From CALCKW01 sp033852095 (GTDB lineage: Bacteria > Pseudomonadota > Gammaproteobacteria > CALCKW01): a stretch of 64,000 nt of DNA. Below the pieces are notes generated by a model. It saw only the letters and a program-made list of their open reading frames with translations. It had not been told where the DNA came from and did no database searches. A program made the position numbers and the translations under genes. Position 1 is the stretch's first letter. Each line of letters opens with the position of its first letter. The stretch spans positions 1-64,000 of the forward strand of contig JAWSVD010000049.1 in NCBI GenBank assembly GCA_033852095.1. Reading direction: 5' to 3'. Below are positions 9,864 to 19,529 of the stretch, in pieces.

Positions 9864-10769
9864 ATGCACCTTCGTTCTTTGATCGCTACGCTCGTCGCAG
9901 CGATCTCTTTGTTACAAGCGTGCGCATCGCCCTCGGCAATCGCGCAAATACGCCTCGGCGACCCGGCCCTAAAAGAAGCCAGTGGCCTGGCTGCCTCCGC
10001 TCTGGACCGATCGCTGTTGTGGCTGATCAATGACGGCGGCCACCCCGCCACGCTGCACGCTGTTGACAACAACGGCGCTGCCCGCGCCCACCTCAAGATC
10101 CGCGGCAAAAAGAACCGCGACTGGGAGGACATGACGAGCCTCAGCTGGCGCGACAAGCACTGGTTAGTCGTGGCCGACATCGGCGACAACAACGCTGACA
10201 ACAAAAAATCTACTCTCCACTTTATCGAAGAACCCGCGCTCAAGCGGTCCTTTAAAAAATTCAAACGCAAAGCCAAATACAGCATCGACTTCCGCTACCC
10301 CGACGGGCCTCGCGATGCCGAGGCCATCGCCTTCGACCCGCTCAGCGAGCAAATACTGATACTCAGCAAGCGCGATCGCCCAGCGCAGCTCTATGCCTTG
10401 CCACTCGCCGCACTGCTCCAAAATCCGCGCAAAAACCACACTGCCCAAGCCTTGGGTGCTTTGCCCTGGGCCGGTGATGCGCCCACTATGATCAAGCTGC
10501 TGCGCGACCCCAAGCGCGCCATCAGTCACGGCATGGCCACCGCTTTTGACATCAGCGATGACGGCCTGCGCGCTGTCATCCTCGGCTACCAGCAGGCGGT
10601 GTTATTGCGCCGCTCCGCCGATCAAGCGTGGTCACAAGCGCAGATCACCCCGCTACCGCCACACGGACTGGAACAGGCAGAAGCGCTGGCGATCAGTGCA
10701 GACGGGGCATCCGTCTACATCACGTCCGAGGGCGCAAATGCTCCCTTAATACAACAGCGGCTGCCCTGA
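9864..10769 (+). CDS. Predicted lipoprotein of unknown function
   Basis: A 301-residue protein with a signal peptide ending in a lipobox-like LQAC (Cys at about residue 20), so it is probably a lipid-anchored envelope protein. The mature part contains NDGGHPATLHAVD, RDWEDMTSL, VVADIGDNNAD and a basic KSFKKFKRKAK-like stretch. Repeated short strands with D-rich turns (ISDDGLRAVIL, ISADGASVYIT) suggest a beta-propeller. I do not recognise a named family with confidence. The reading frame is open upstream to 9705, but that part is antisense to pmbA and lacks the signal peptide, so ATG 9864 is chosen. It lies between pmbA and tldD and is convergent with tldD. Confidence 0.75.
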   Translation: MHLRSLIATLVAAISLLQACASPSAIAQIRLGDPALKEASGLAASALDRSLLWLINDGGHPATLHAVDNNGAARAHLKIRGKKNRDWEDMTSLSWRDKHWLVVADIGDNNADNKKSTLHFIEEPALKRSFKKFKRKAKYSIDFRYPDGPRDAEAIAFDPLSEQILILSKRDRPAQLYALPLAALLQNPRKNHTAQALGALPWAGDAPTMIKLLRDPKRAISHGMATAFDISDDGLRAVILGYQQAVLLRRSADQAWSQAQITPLPPHGLEQAEALAISADGASVYITSEGANAPLIQQRLP

Positions 10770-10808
10770 TCACGGCGCTTAGTCTCAAATTTGAAACCGG
10801 GATCGAGA

Positions 10809-12251
10809 TCAAGTTTGTGTGCCGCCCACCGTCAAGCTGTCGACCCGCAAGGTAGGCTGACCTACGCCCACTGGCACTGATTGCCCCTCTTTGCCGCAGA
10901 CACCCACGCCGCGGTCCAGTTCCAAATCGTTGCCGATCATGCTGATGCGGTTCATCACATCCGGGCCATTGCCGATCAGTGTAGCGCCCTTCACCGGCCG
11001 GGTGATCTTGCCGTCCTCGATCAGATAGGCCTCAGAAGTACTGAAGACAAACTTGCCCGAGGTAATGTCTACCTGCCCGCCGCCAAAATTCACCGCGTAG
11101 AGGCCGTTTTTAACCGAGGCCAATATCTCTTCTGGTGTTTTGTCGCCTGGCTGCATATAAGTATTGGTCATGCGCGGCATGGTGGTATGAGCATAACTTT
11201 GCCGGCGACCGTTGCCAGTGGTGGGCACACCCATCAGCCGCGCATTGTGTTTATCCTGCATATAGCCGACTAGGCGCCCGTCTTCGATCAAGGTGGTACA
11301 GTTGGTGGGCACACCTTCGTCATCGATGTTGAGCGAGCCACGCCGTTCACCCAAGGTGCCGTCATCCACAACGGTGACCCCTTTAGAGGCCACCTGCTCA
11401 CCAATACGCCCGGCAAACACCGAGGTGCCCTTGCGGTTAAAATCCCCCTCCAGGCCATGGCCAACCGCCTCGTGCAGCAGCACACCGGGCCAGCCGGGCC
11501 CGAGCACAACGTCCATATTGCCCGCAGGAGCGGCCACCGCTTCTAGATTGACCATCGCCTGGCGCACGGCTTCGCGCGCGAGACGCTCGGGTTCATCGCC
11601 ACTTTGAAAACGCTGCAGATCGTAGCGCCCGCCTGAGCCCGAGCTGGCGCTTTCGCGGCGGCCGTCTTTTTCCACGAACACCGTGACGTTCATTCGCACC
11701 AGCGGGCGCAAATCACCGGCCAAAGTACCGTCACTCACCGCCACTAAAATGCTCTCGTGGCTGGCGGCCAAGCTGACAATGACTTGCGTTACACGTGTGT
11801 CCTGGCGGCGCGCCTCGGCATCGGCGCGGCGCAGCACGTCTATCTTCGCTGCTTCATCCAAACTGCTGATCGGGCTCTCGCGGCTGTAGAGCTCGCGGCC
11901 CACCGGGCGCACCCACTGGCCCACGCTGGCGTCGGCGCCGCTACGGGCAATCGCGCGCGCGTTGTTGCTTGCCTCCAGTAGGGACGGCAACAGTATTTCG
12001 TCCGAATAGGCGAATCCTGTTTTCTCGCCGCTGATGGCCCGTACCCCGACGCCACGATCAATGGAGAAAGAACCCTCTTTGATCATGCCGTCCTCGAGCA
12101 CCCAGGACTCACTGTGCTTGCTTTGAAAATACAAGTCTGCTGCATCTACACCGCGGCCCATCAACTGGTCCAAGGCTTTGTGCAGCTCCGTCTCTCCCAT
12201 GCCTGCAGGGGCCAGTAGCAATTCGTTCGCTTGCTGAAGTGTGTCTGCCAT
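10809..12251 (-). CDS. tldD: Metalloprotease TldD
   Basis: A 480-residue M103-family protease subunit. The zinc-binding HExxxH motif is clear in LLHEAVGHGLEGDF (about residues 259-272), and the C-terminal GGGQVDITSGKFVFSTSEAY and IGNGPDVMNRI stretches are family-typical. It partners PmbA (8455-9804). Three in-frame starts exist (GTG 12269, ATG 12257, ATG 12251). GAGG sits about nine bases before ATG 12251, so this one is used. It lies downstream of yhdP in the common gammaproteobacterial order maf-rng-yhdP-tldD-pmbA; the nitrilase-like gene often found between yhdP and tldD is absent here. Confidence 0.94.
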   Translation of the reverse strand: MADTLQQANELLLAPAGMGETELHKALDQLMGRGVDAADLYFQSKHSESWVLEDGMIKEGSFSIDRGVGVRAISGEKTGFAYSDEILLPSLLEASNNARAIARSGADASVGQWVRPVGRELYSRESPISSLDEAAKIDVLRRADAEARRQDTRVTQVIVSLAASHESILVAVSDGTLAGDLRPLVRMNVTVFVEKDGRRESASSGSGGRYDLQRFQSGDEPERLAREAVRQAMVNLEAVAAPAGNMDVVLGPGWPGVLLHEAVGHGLEGDFNRKGTSVFAGRIGEQVASKGVTVVDDGTLGERRGSLNIDDEGVPTNCTTLIEDGRLVGYMQDKHNARLMGVPTTGNGRRQSYAHTTMPRMTNTYMQPGDKTPEEILASVKNGLYAVNFGGGQVDITSGKFVFSTSEAYLIEDGKITRPVKGATLIGNGPDVMNRISMIGNDLELDRGVGVCGKEGQSVPVGVGQPTLRVDSLTVGGTQT

Positions 12252-12376
12252 CTTCATTTTCCTCAGCACCCGACTCAGCCTCTAGGACGAGTCAGGCACT
12301 TATAGTTATCGCATCAGTACCGAGCGGCCCCAGCAGGCTGGCGGGAATAAAATTCCTGCCCTGGCTGCCAAACCAC

Positions 12377-15300
12377 TCACTTTTTGTTTTTTTCTCTCGC
12401 CGCTTCTTTGGCCGCTTCTTTGGCTACTTCTTTGGCCGACAAGGGGATCAACTCGGGCGCGTCAAAGGTGCCTTTTAAAGCGTAATCCCGGCGCCCAAAT
12501 TTGTTGACATCCAAACCGATGGATCTAAATATTTTGTCCGCTAGAAAGACGCCCGCCGCCGTGACGGGCCCGCCGACCACCGCACCGATCACCGGCAGCG
12601 AGCCGCCCACGTTGGGCAATATTACTATTTGCTCGTCAAACACTTTATTAACATAGTCGATAGTGCCGCTGACACTGACCGCCCCAATGGGGCCTTCCAG
12701 CACCAAATACCGTGTCTTCGCCATGCCATCGGCCAATTCAAATTCACCTTTGACCTGGGTGTAGCTCAGGCCCTCACTGAGGTCTGAAAAATCCAGCGCC
12801 AAGCGCTGCGGCAGTGTCTGCAAGGCGAGCAAGCCAAACAGCCGCCCCGCTCCCGGATCAACTTCATTAATGCGGCCCTCGGCCATTTCCAACTTTACAT
12901 CACCGGATAAAATCTCGATGTCCGGCAGGTAGAGCGCGTCGTTCCACAACAAGTTGAGAGTGACCTGACCGCGACCGCCGGTAATGGCCTGCGCCTTGCC
13001 GAGTCGAGCCGTGGCCGCCCCCAAATTATTGGCGTGCAAGAACATCTCCAGCTCGCTGCTGTGCTGCCCGTCGCCCAATAACTGCCACAAGCCCTTGCCG
13101 TTGCCCGTGTAGTCAGGCGTTGAAACAATGATGCGATCGACCCGCATGCCCGACGGCACCGGGCTCGTCTCGATCTTTATGTTTTCGATTGCCATATCAG
13201 ACAACTGCAGCTTCTCGATGTTCCATCGCGTCGCCGCCACCGTACGCGGATCGACAGGCAGTCCCTCAGAGAGATCGCCCTCTGCCTCGACGAAGGGCGT
13301 GATGTTGAGCTGCTGCAGGTCAATATCCCACGAGGGCTCGGCGGCAGCGTAGTCGTAGTGAAAATTCCCCGCCGCCACGCGGCTATCGATTCGCCCCTGC
13401 AGCCCTTCGTTGTCATCAATCAGTGTGAGGTTGCCGCTGCCCACGGGTGCCCCCATCCATCTCGCCTCGTCCACCGAGACGAAGGCATCCAGATAACTGC
13501 CATCGCCGTCCTCTTGCATGCAACAAGCATCAACAAAATCGTACCAGCGGGCGATGTCTGCCCGCGCCCAATCCACGCGAATGCGCGTGCCCAGCTGTGG
13601 CATCGTCGGTACGGCGACACCGGAGCCCAGCGCCAAGCTGCTCATATTGCCCTCGGCATCCAGCGCGAACTTTCCGCCCAGGTTTTCACCCAGGGTGAAA
13701 TCCCAGCGGCTGTGGTCGGCGGCATCGATTTTCCCTTCGAGATGAAAGGGGCGAATCGCTGCATTCTCCTTCGCTACCGGTGCTGGTGCATGGATGCGAA
13801 TGCCCTTCATGTCACTGGTCAATGACACGGCCACGCTGCCCGGGCCGTCGACGGGGCCGTTCAGCAAACGCACCAAAACACGCAACTGCCCGGCACCTGA
13901 GACATAATCTGCCAGTGGGTTGTCACGCAGCTTTAACCAGCTGGCGGGCGGGATAACCGCGCGCGTATCTATCTGCAGCCCTTTTCCATCAGCGAGACGC
14001 TTGAGATTCGCCGTCAGCGGGCGCCCAAACAGCTCGGCCTTGATCGTGGCGTCCTTCAAGCCCTGTTCGTCAAAGGGCAGCTTGCCGCTGACATTGCGCA
14101 GATCCACACTGGCGGCGTCGATGTTGAGTCGCCCGCCGGTGAATGTAGCAACGCCTTTTATGGTGCTTTTGTCACCTTTTTTTAGGGCGACTACCGGCGC
14201 CAGCTTGAGGTGCACCGGGCCCTCAATGTCTATCTTCTCAAAGTGCGTCGCCAGCACATCAGCCAGAGGCCCAGAGCTGGCAAAGCGGTGGATGGATTTT
14301 CCGTCGGTCTGCAGCGCGGTATTGATGAGAATTTTCCCGGCGCGGTAATCGGGGATTTCCAGCTTCAGGTGCTCCAACGGCACCCCATCAAATTTTCCCA
14401 CGCCCTCCACTGAGAGACCTTTGCCGGTGATCTCAACATCTGCAACAGCGTCACTCACGCCGGGCCAACCCGGGCTGAAATTCAGCTGGAAGTCGTCGAC
14501 AGCTAAACGCGCGCGCATCAAACCCTTGTCCTCGCGAAAGGGGAAATCGCCGCTGTAGCCCTTGAGCACGAAGTCACCCGCACTGATGTGACCCTTCTCG
14601 ATGGCCTCAAGCAGCCATTTGCTGAGCCCCGGCAGCATGATACCCGTGGGGTAGAAAGCGGGTAAAACAGCCGCGTCAATGTCGCTGAAATTGCTGCGGA
14701 TGTTCAGCGCTAGGCCGGGGTAGTCAGCGGGTTTGTCCACCTGAAAAGCGAGCTGCATCTGTGCCTCGCCTTTCATCAGATCAATTTTGTCACTGCTGAC
14801 GGACCAGGCATCGGGGTCAAGGGCGGAGAGCAACACGCCCTGGACGCTGTCGAACTGCAGCGGCGCCTCGAACAGCTTGGGTGCATCGAAACGCAAGTCC
14901 CTGCTGTCGATGCGCGCACTCAGCTGCTTGTCGCGGATGCGCACCAGGGCATCCAGCCCCTCTACCCCTGGATTGTTGCCAACGGCCTCCACGCTGAGGC
15001 CGCTGATCAAGCCTTCGAATGAAATATCCGGCGGCCCGCTTTGCTCGGGCTCCACAAAGAGCCGCCAAGACACCAGGTCGCCCTGTGGGTTGTAGCGTGC
15101 AGCGGCGTCGGCGATGGATTCCAGGGCTTTCACTTTGGACAACTGCGCGAGCAGCAAGGAGATGGACCCCAGCCGAAGCTGCTCCCCCTGGGCTTGCACC
15201 GAGCCGTCCGCGCGGCGGATGATCCGGCTAAAGCCACTTTTCCAAGCTCGGCCCTCGGACGCCAAAGTCAGGTTGTTGACCCAGAAATCCCAGGTCTGAT

Positions 15301-16312
15301 CATCCCGCTCCCAGCCCATGGCGAGCTCGGCAAAGTCGACCGCCCAAGCGGCCTCCCCTTCCGGCTGCTTGACGTACAACTGTTCGCCGGAGAACTGCAG
15401 CTCGCCGTTGGTGCTCTGGCCGTCATTCAGTCGCTGCCAGTACTCCAGGGATTCCATGCGCCCGCTGAATTCCAACTGCTCGTTGCCAACCACAGAGCCC
15501 ACTTCGGTGAGGTTCACCCCCTCCATGCCAATGTACATTTGGCCGCTCAGTGCGTTGCCAGCAACTCCGCTTAGATCGGCTTTGAGGCTGAGCTTCTTAC
15601 CCAGGTGCGCCGGCAGATCACCGTCGATGCTGATGCGGTAGCGGTCATCGAAGTGGTTCGCCACCACCGTCACGCCGTCCACCACGTATTGACGACCGCG
15701 CTTGTGATCCCTGAACGTGATCACGCTGTCTTTAAGGTTGAGCCAGCGGAATCGACTCAAGACCTCGAACCAATCACGGCCCTCTTGCTGCGGCGCGTCC
15801 TCACTGCTCAGCGCAAGCCGCCACTGCCCCTCGGTGTTGCGCAAAACATCCAGGTGCAGCCCTTCAACTTCGACGTCATCGATGATGAGCTTTTGCAGCA
15901 CCAGCATCTTGAAGACATTCACACTGAAGTGCGCCTTGTCCAGTGAGGCGGGAATCTCGCCGTCTTCGCCGCGCACACGCAGCCCTGTGAGCTGCAAGCG
16001 CGGCCCCCAGCGACTCCAGACCAGGGTCATGTCGTCGCTGACAATCTCGACACCAGAAGCTGCCGAAATCCGCTCCAGCAGTTCAGCGCGGTGGGTCTCG
16101 ACGTACACGGGTGCCCACCAGCGGCCCACACTGACCCCGATGCACACCAGTATCAGCGCAAAAAAACTGAGCCACATCGCCACCGAACCACTGGCTTTGG
16201 CAGCTTTTTTAACCGGCACGCGTTTGATGTGCTCCGGCATGCGGCGCACGTGATCCGGCACGCGTTTTATGTGCCTGGAGACTCGCGTCCGTTTTCTGCG
16301 GTCCTCGCTCAC
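12377..16312 (-). CDS. yhdP: YhdP family AsmA-like intermembrane protein
   Basis: 1311 residues. A basic cytoplasmic N terminus carries three near-identical seven-residue units (HIKRVPD, HVRRMPE, HIKRVPV). A single membrane helix (about 43-65, AMWLSFFALILVCIGVSVG) precedes a very long periplasmic beta-rich body with the DUF3971 and AsmA-like C-terminal domains. YhdP-type proteins form bridge-like structures that move phospholipids from the inner to the outer membrane. The C terminus ends in Lys/Ala/Glu repeats (AKEVAKEAAKEAAREK), encoded by a short tandem DNA repeat. The GTG start overlaps the rng stop by 4 bp, so yhdP is translated from the maf-rng-yhdP operon. Confidence 0.9.
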   Translation of the reverse strand: MSEDRRKRTRVSRHIKRVPDHVRRMPEHIKRVPVKKAAKASGSVAMWLSFFALILVCIGVSVGRWWAPVYVETHRAELLERISAASGVEIVSDDMTLVWSRWGPRLQLTGLRVRGEDGEIPASLDKAHFSVNVFKMLVLQKLIIDDVEVEGLHLDVLRNTEGQWRLALSSEDAPQQEGRDWFEVLSRFRWLNLKDSVITFRDHKRGRQYVVDGVTVVANHFDDRYRISIDGDLPAHLGKKLSLKADLSGVAGNALSGQMYIGMEGVNLTEVGSVVGNEQLEFSGRMESLEYWQRLNDGQSTNGELQFSGEQLYVKQPEGEAAWAVDFAELAMGWERDDQTWDFWVNNLTLASEGRAWKSGFSRIIRRADGSVQAQGEQLRLGSISLLLAQLSKVKALESIADAAARYNPQGDLVSWRLFVEPEQSGPPDISFEGLISGLSVEAVGNNPGVEGLDALVRIRDKQLSARIDSRDLRFDAPKLFEAPLQFDSVQGVLLSALDPDAWSVSSDKIDLMKGEAQMQLAFQVDKPADYPGLALNIRSNFSDIDAAVLPAFYPTGIMLPGLSKWLLEAIEKGHISAGDFVLKGYSGDFPFREDKGLMRARLAVDDFQLNFSPGWPGVSDAVADVEITGKGLSVEGVGKFDGVPLEHLKLEIPDYRAGKILINTALQTDGKSIHRFASSGPLADVLATHFEKIDIEGPVHLKLAPVVALKKGDKSTIKGVATFTGGRLNIDAASVDLRNVSGKLPFDEQGLKDATIKAELFGRPLTANLKRLADGKGLQIDTRAVIPPASWLKLRDNPLADYVSGAGQLRVLVRLLNGPVDGPGSVAVSLTSDMKGIRIHAPAPVAKENAAIRPFHLEGKIDAADHSRWDFTLGENLGGKFALDAEGNMSSLALGSGVAVPTMPQLGTRIRVDWARADIARWYDFVDACCMQEDGDGSYLDAFVSVDEARWMGAPVGSGNLTLIDDNEGLQGRIDSRVAAGNFHYDYAAAEPSWDIDLQQLNITPFVEAEGDLSEGLPVDPRTVAATRWNIEKLQLSDMAIENIKIETSPVPSGMRVDRIIVSTPDYTGNGKGLWQLLGDGQHSSELEMFLHANNLGAATARLGKAQAITGGRGQVTLNLLWNDALYLPDIEILSGDVKLEMAEGRINEVDPGAGRLFGLLALQTLPQRLALDFSDLSEGLSYTQVKGEFELADGMAKTRYLVLEGPIGAVSVSGTIDYVNKVFDEQIVILPNVGGSLPVIGAVVGGPVTAAGVFLADKIFRSIGLDVNKFGRRDYALKGTFDAPELIPLSAKEVAKEAAKEAAREKNKK

Positions 16313-17766
16313 ACGAGTACCACGTCGTATTGCTCACGGTTGTAAATGGGCTCGCCCTGCAGCCGGATGGGCACGGCGACAAAGGCCTCCAGCTCCGCCA
16401 AATAATCTGAGAAATCGCCGAGAAAGAGATCCACCACATCCTGCGCCGCCAGCACGGTCAGTGAGCTGACATCAAACTGGCGTACCTGGCGGATGATCTC
16501 TCGGGAGATTTCGTAGCAGAGCGATTCGGTGGTTTTGACTTTGCCTCGGCCGTCGCAGCTGGGACAGCCCTCGCAGAGCAGGTCTTCCAAGCTTTCACGC
16601 GTGCGTTTGCGGGTCATTTCCACCAGCCCCAATTGCGAAACTGAACACACTTGCGTTTTGGCGTGGTCGCGGTCGAGGTATTTTTCCAGTGCGCGCATCA
16701 CCTGGCGTTTGTGCTCTTCATCGATCATGTCGATGAAGTCGATGATGATGATGCCGCCCAAATTTCGCAGTCGCAATTGCCGTGCGAGTGCTTGAGCCGC
16801 CTCCAAATTGGTTTTAAATATGGTCTCTTCGAGGTTTCGGTGACCTACAAAGGCGCCGGTGTTGACGTCGACCGTGGTCATGGATTCGGTTTGATCGATG
16901 ACCAAATAGCCGCCCGATTTCAGCGGCACCTTTTTATCCAGTGCCCGTTGGATTTCGTCCTCGACGTTGTAGAGATCAAACAGCGGGCGCTCGCCCGGAT
17001 AGTGTTCCAGCAGCTCGAGTTTTTCGGGCAAAAACTCGGCGACGAATTCGCGCGCCTTGAGCAGGTTCTCGCGTGAATCGATGCGGATGCGCTCCAGCGA
17101 ATCACTGCCCAGATCCCGTAATACACGCAATACCAGCGGCAGGTCTTGATGCACCACGCCGATTTCCAGTTGCTCTGCCGCGCGCTGCGAGACCACCGAC
17201 CACAGCCGCGACAAGAAATCGCGGTCGTGCCGCAGCGCGGATTCTTCCGCGTCCTCGGCCGCGGTGCGCACAATAAAACCGTGGCCCGCGCGGTCGCTCT
17301 CTTCGACAATGGCGCGCAGCCGGTCGCGCTCCTGCACGTTTTCAATTTTGGTGGAGACTCCGACCGTGTCGTCCAATGGCATCAACACCAAATAACGCGA
17401 GGGTAGAGTGACGTGCGTGGTCAATCGTGCGCCCTTGGTGCCAAGCGGGTCTTTGACCACCTGCACGAGCACCATTTGGCCCTCGTGCAAATGTTCGTGT
17501 ATGGCGCGTGGCCGCTCGCTGACATCCGCCTCTGACGGTGTCCAGGCGATATCCGAGACGTGCAAAAAGGCAGCTCGGTCGAGGCCTATCTCGACAAAGG
17601 CTGCTTCCATGCCCGGCAGCACCCGCACCACTTTGCCGCGGTAGATATTGCCCACCAAACCGCGTTTGTTCGCCCGCTCTACCCAAAGTTCCGCCAACAC
17701 ACCGTTCTCGATGGTGGCGATTCGCGTCTCTTCTGGAGACGCATTAACCAGTAATTCTTCGCTCAC
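16309..17766 (-). CDS. rng: Ribonuclease G
   Basis: A 485-residue endoribonuclease of the RNase E/G family for 5' maturation of 16S rRNA and mRNA decay. An S1-like domain (about 30-125) is followed by the catalytic region with magnesium-binding aspartates in VDVNTGAFVG and IIIIDFIDM. The zinc-link motif CEGCPSCDGRG lies near residue 405. The length matches RNase G rather than RNase E, with no long C-terminal scaffold. The start is GTG at 17766 and overlaps the maf stop (GTGA); its own stop overlaps the yhdP start, so the three genes form a tightly coupled operon. Confidence 0.95.
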   Translation of the reverse strand: MSEELLVNASPEETRIATIENGVLAELWVERANKRGLVGNIYRGKVVRVLPGMEAAFVEIGLDRAAFLHVSDIAWTPSEADVSERPRAIHEHLHEGQMVLVQVVKDPLGTKGARLTTHVTLPSRYLVLMPLDDTVGVSTKIENVQERDRLRAIVEESDRAGHGFIVRTAAEDAEESALRHDRDFLSRLWSVVSQRAAEQLEIGVVHQDLPLVLRVLRDLGSDSLERIRIDSRENLLKAREFVAEFLPEKLELLEHYPGERPLFDLYNVEDEIQRALDKKVPLKSGGYLVIDQTESMTTVDVNTGAFVGHRNLEETIFKTNLEAAQALARQLRLRNLGGIIIIDFIDMIDEEHKRQVMRALEKYLDRDHAKTQVCSVSQLGLVEMTRKRTRESLEDLLCEGCPSCDGRGKVKTTESLCYEISREIIRQVRQFDVSSLTVLAAQDVVDLFLGDFSDYLAELEAFVAVPIRLQGEPIYNREQYDVVLV

Positions 17767-18392
17767 TTGTTCTCCTCTGGCGCGCTCAGTAGATCTATGC
17801 CGTGCAGCGCCAGCAAGGTCGATAATTCATGGACAGGCAAGCCCACCACCGTGGCGTAATTGCCTTCGATTCTTTCGATAAATACAGCGCCCAAACCCTG
17901 GATGGCGTAACTGCCCGCCTTGCCAGCCGGTTCGCCAGTCGCCCAATAGGCGGCACGCTCTTGACGGCTGGTCTCGCGCATCCAGACCCGGGTTTCAACC
18001 ACCCGATGAGCGGGCGGCGCGTGTCCACCCACCACAACCACCGCACTCAGCACCGCATGCTCCACCCCTGAGAGAGCGCCGAGCATGCGTTCGCAGTCCT
18101 CGGCATCCTGGGGTTTTGCCATGATATGACTGCCCAGCACCACCGTTGTATCCGCGGCGATCACGACCCGGTAATCATGCTCGCCCAAGCCCCACTGCAC
18201 GGCTTCCGCCTTGGCGCGGGCGACCCGCAAAACATAGTCCCGCGGCGGCTCTTCCGGCAACACCGCCTCGTCGATATCCGCAGCAATCACTGTCGCATCA
18301 AGGCCCAGCTGATTGAGCAGCTCCAGCCGCCGCGGGGATCCGCTGGCAAGCACAACCGAGGGCTTGTAGGGGTGTTTAGCTGGCGTCTGCAA
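17763..18392 (-). CDS. maf: Maf family nucleotide pyrophosphatase
   Basis: A 209-residue Maf/HAM1-like NTP pyrophosphatase. The N-terminal signature LASGSPRRLELLNQLG binds the triphosphate, and IAADTTVVL and YAIQGLGAVFIERIEGNY are the conserved metal/base-recognition stretches. YhdE-type members hydrolyse dTTP, UTP and modified pyrimidine nucleotides. The best start is TTG at 18392, as no in-frame ATG lies near and the signature begins 16 residues later. First gene of maf-rng-yhdP. In many relatives mreBCD precede maf; here rlmH lies directly upstream. Confidence 0.92.
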   Translation of the reverse strand: MQTPAKHPYKPSVVLASGSPRRLELLNQLGLDATVIAADIDEAVLPEEPPRDYVLRVARAKAEAVQWGLGEHDYRVVIAADTTVVLGSHIMAKPQDAEDCERMLGALSGVEHAVLSAVVVVGGHAPPAHRVVETRVWMRETSRQERAAYWATGEPAGKAGSYAIQGLGAVFIERIEGNYATVVGLPVHELSTLLALHGIDLLSAPEENK

Positions 18393-18491
18393 ATTTAATG
18401 ACCCGCGCTGGACAAAGAATTTGAAATCAAGAGCTTAACAGTAAACGCCGCAACGAGTTGTACGCCGAGATGGCAGGCCTTGAGCCGGGTA

Positions 18492-18965
18492 TTATTCCGC
18501 ACGGTGATAGGGGTGCCCTCGCAGAATAGTCAAGGCGCGGTAGAGCTGCTCTGCCAGCAGCACCCGCACCAAAGGGTGGGGAAAGGTGAGTGGGGAGAGC
18601 GACCAGCGCGCTTCGGCGGCGTCAAGCACCGCGGCGCCGTGGCCGTCGGGCCCGCCGACAGCGAAGGCGAGCTCACGGCCGTCGACCGACCAGCGCTCCA
18701 GCTGCTCGGCCAATTGTTCGGTGCTCCAATCACGGCCGCGCCCGTCGAGCGCAACCAGCCGAGCACCGCGTGGCGTTGCATTCAATATGCGCCCCGCCTC
18801 CTCGTCCATCATGCGCCCAACTGTCGCGCCTTTGCTGCGCTTGGCCGCCGGCAACTCGTGCAGTTTCAGGCTGAAATCGCCCTTGATACGCTGCTCGTAT
18901 TCGCCGTAACCCTGCTGTACCCAGCCGGGCATGCGCTGCCCCACCGCCAACAAGTGCATTCGCAT
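18492..18965 (-). CDS. rlmH: 23S rRNA (pseudouridine1915-N3)-methyltransferase RlmH
   Basis: A 157-residue SPOUT methyltransferase with the knot motif LAFAVGGPDGHG and the C-terminal SLSPLTFPHPLVRVLLAEQLYRA (cut short: LTFPHPLVRVLLAEQLYR), both diagnostic for RlmH. It methylates Psi1915 in helix 69 of 23S rRNA on assembled 70S ribosomes. It follows rsfS by about 190 bp on the same strand, as in the common proA-nadD-rsfS-rlmH order. In Pseudomonas, pbpA and rodA come next; here the maf-rng-yhdP block follows after 100 bp. Confidence 0.95.
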   Translation of the reverse strand: MRMHLLAVGQRMPGWVQQGYGEYEQRIKGDFSLKLHELPAAKRSKGATVGRMMDEEAGRILNATPRGARLVALDGRGRDWSTEQLAEQLERWSVDGRELAFAVGGPDGHGAAVLDAAEARWSLSPLTFPHPLVRVLLAEQLYRALTILRGHPYHRAE

Positions 18966-19155
18966 AGGCTTTCAATACTCTCGTAGTTGGTACTCGGGGA
19001 TCGCGCTGATCACAGGGCCCTGAGGCGCTCTGCCCCGCATCAGAACTGCGCTGCAAGTCACGCCGCCGGCCCGCACTGCGTGGAGCTGGCAAACGCGGCC
19101 TACTGAGCTGGCCAAAGGCAATCAAACAGACGCCCTGTGATGAGATTCCGCGCGG

Positions 19156-19527
19156 CTATTCGCCACTGGCCTGAGCGGATGGGGGGGCCATGGACCAGAG
19201 TTTTTCCAACTCGTAGAGATCGCGTGTGGTGCGCTGCATGACGTGCACGATGACGTCTCCCAGGTCCACCAACACCCACTCACCGCCGTCCAGCCCTTCT
19301 GCGCCCCGCGGGTTGAGCCCCGCCGCCTTGGCCTGCAGCACCACGTGCTCAGCCAATGACACCACGTGCCGTCTGGACGTGCCGGTGCAGACGATCATGT
19401 TGTCGGCAATGTTGGTCTTGTCGCGCACATCAATGTTGACCATGTCGATACACTTGAGGTCGTCCAGCGCTGTTTCAACCAGCGAGATCAAGGCCTCAGG
19501 TGCCATGGGTGTGTTTTTTTCAGTCAT
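19156..19527 (-). CDS. rsfS: Ribosome silencing factor RsfS
   Basis: A 123-residue Iojap/YbeB protein that binds ribosomal protein L14 and blocks subunit joining when nutrients are low. Family motifs include NIADNMIVCTGTSRRHV, a GEWVLVDLGDVIVHVM core and a C-terminal YELEKLW. The frame stays open upstream to 19782, but that part overlaps nadD. The ATG at 19527, 2 bp after the nadD stop, gives the normal length. Co-transcribed with nadD and probably rlmH. Confidence 0.94.
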   Translation of the reverse strand: MTEKNTPMAPEALISLVETALDDLKCIDMVNIDVRDKTNIADNMIVCTGTSRRHVVSLAEHVVLQAKAAGLNPRGAEGLDGGEWVLVDLGDVIVHVMQRTTRDLYELEKLWSMAPPSAQASGE

Positions 19528-19529
19528 GT

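Noticed and set aside
18730..19125. 131-residue frame in the rsfS-rlmH gap
   Set aside because: Overlaps most of rlmH in another frame and has no ribosome-binding site or domain.
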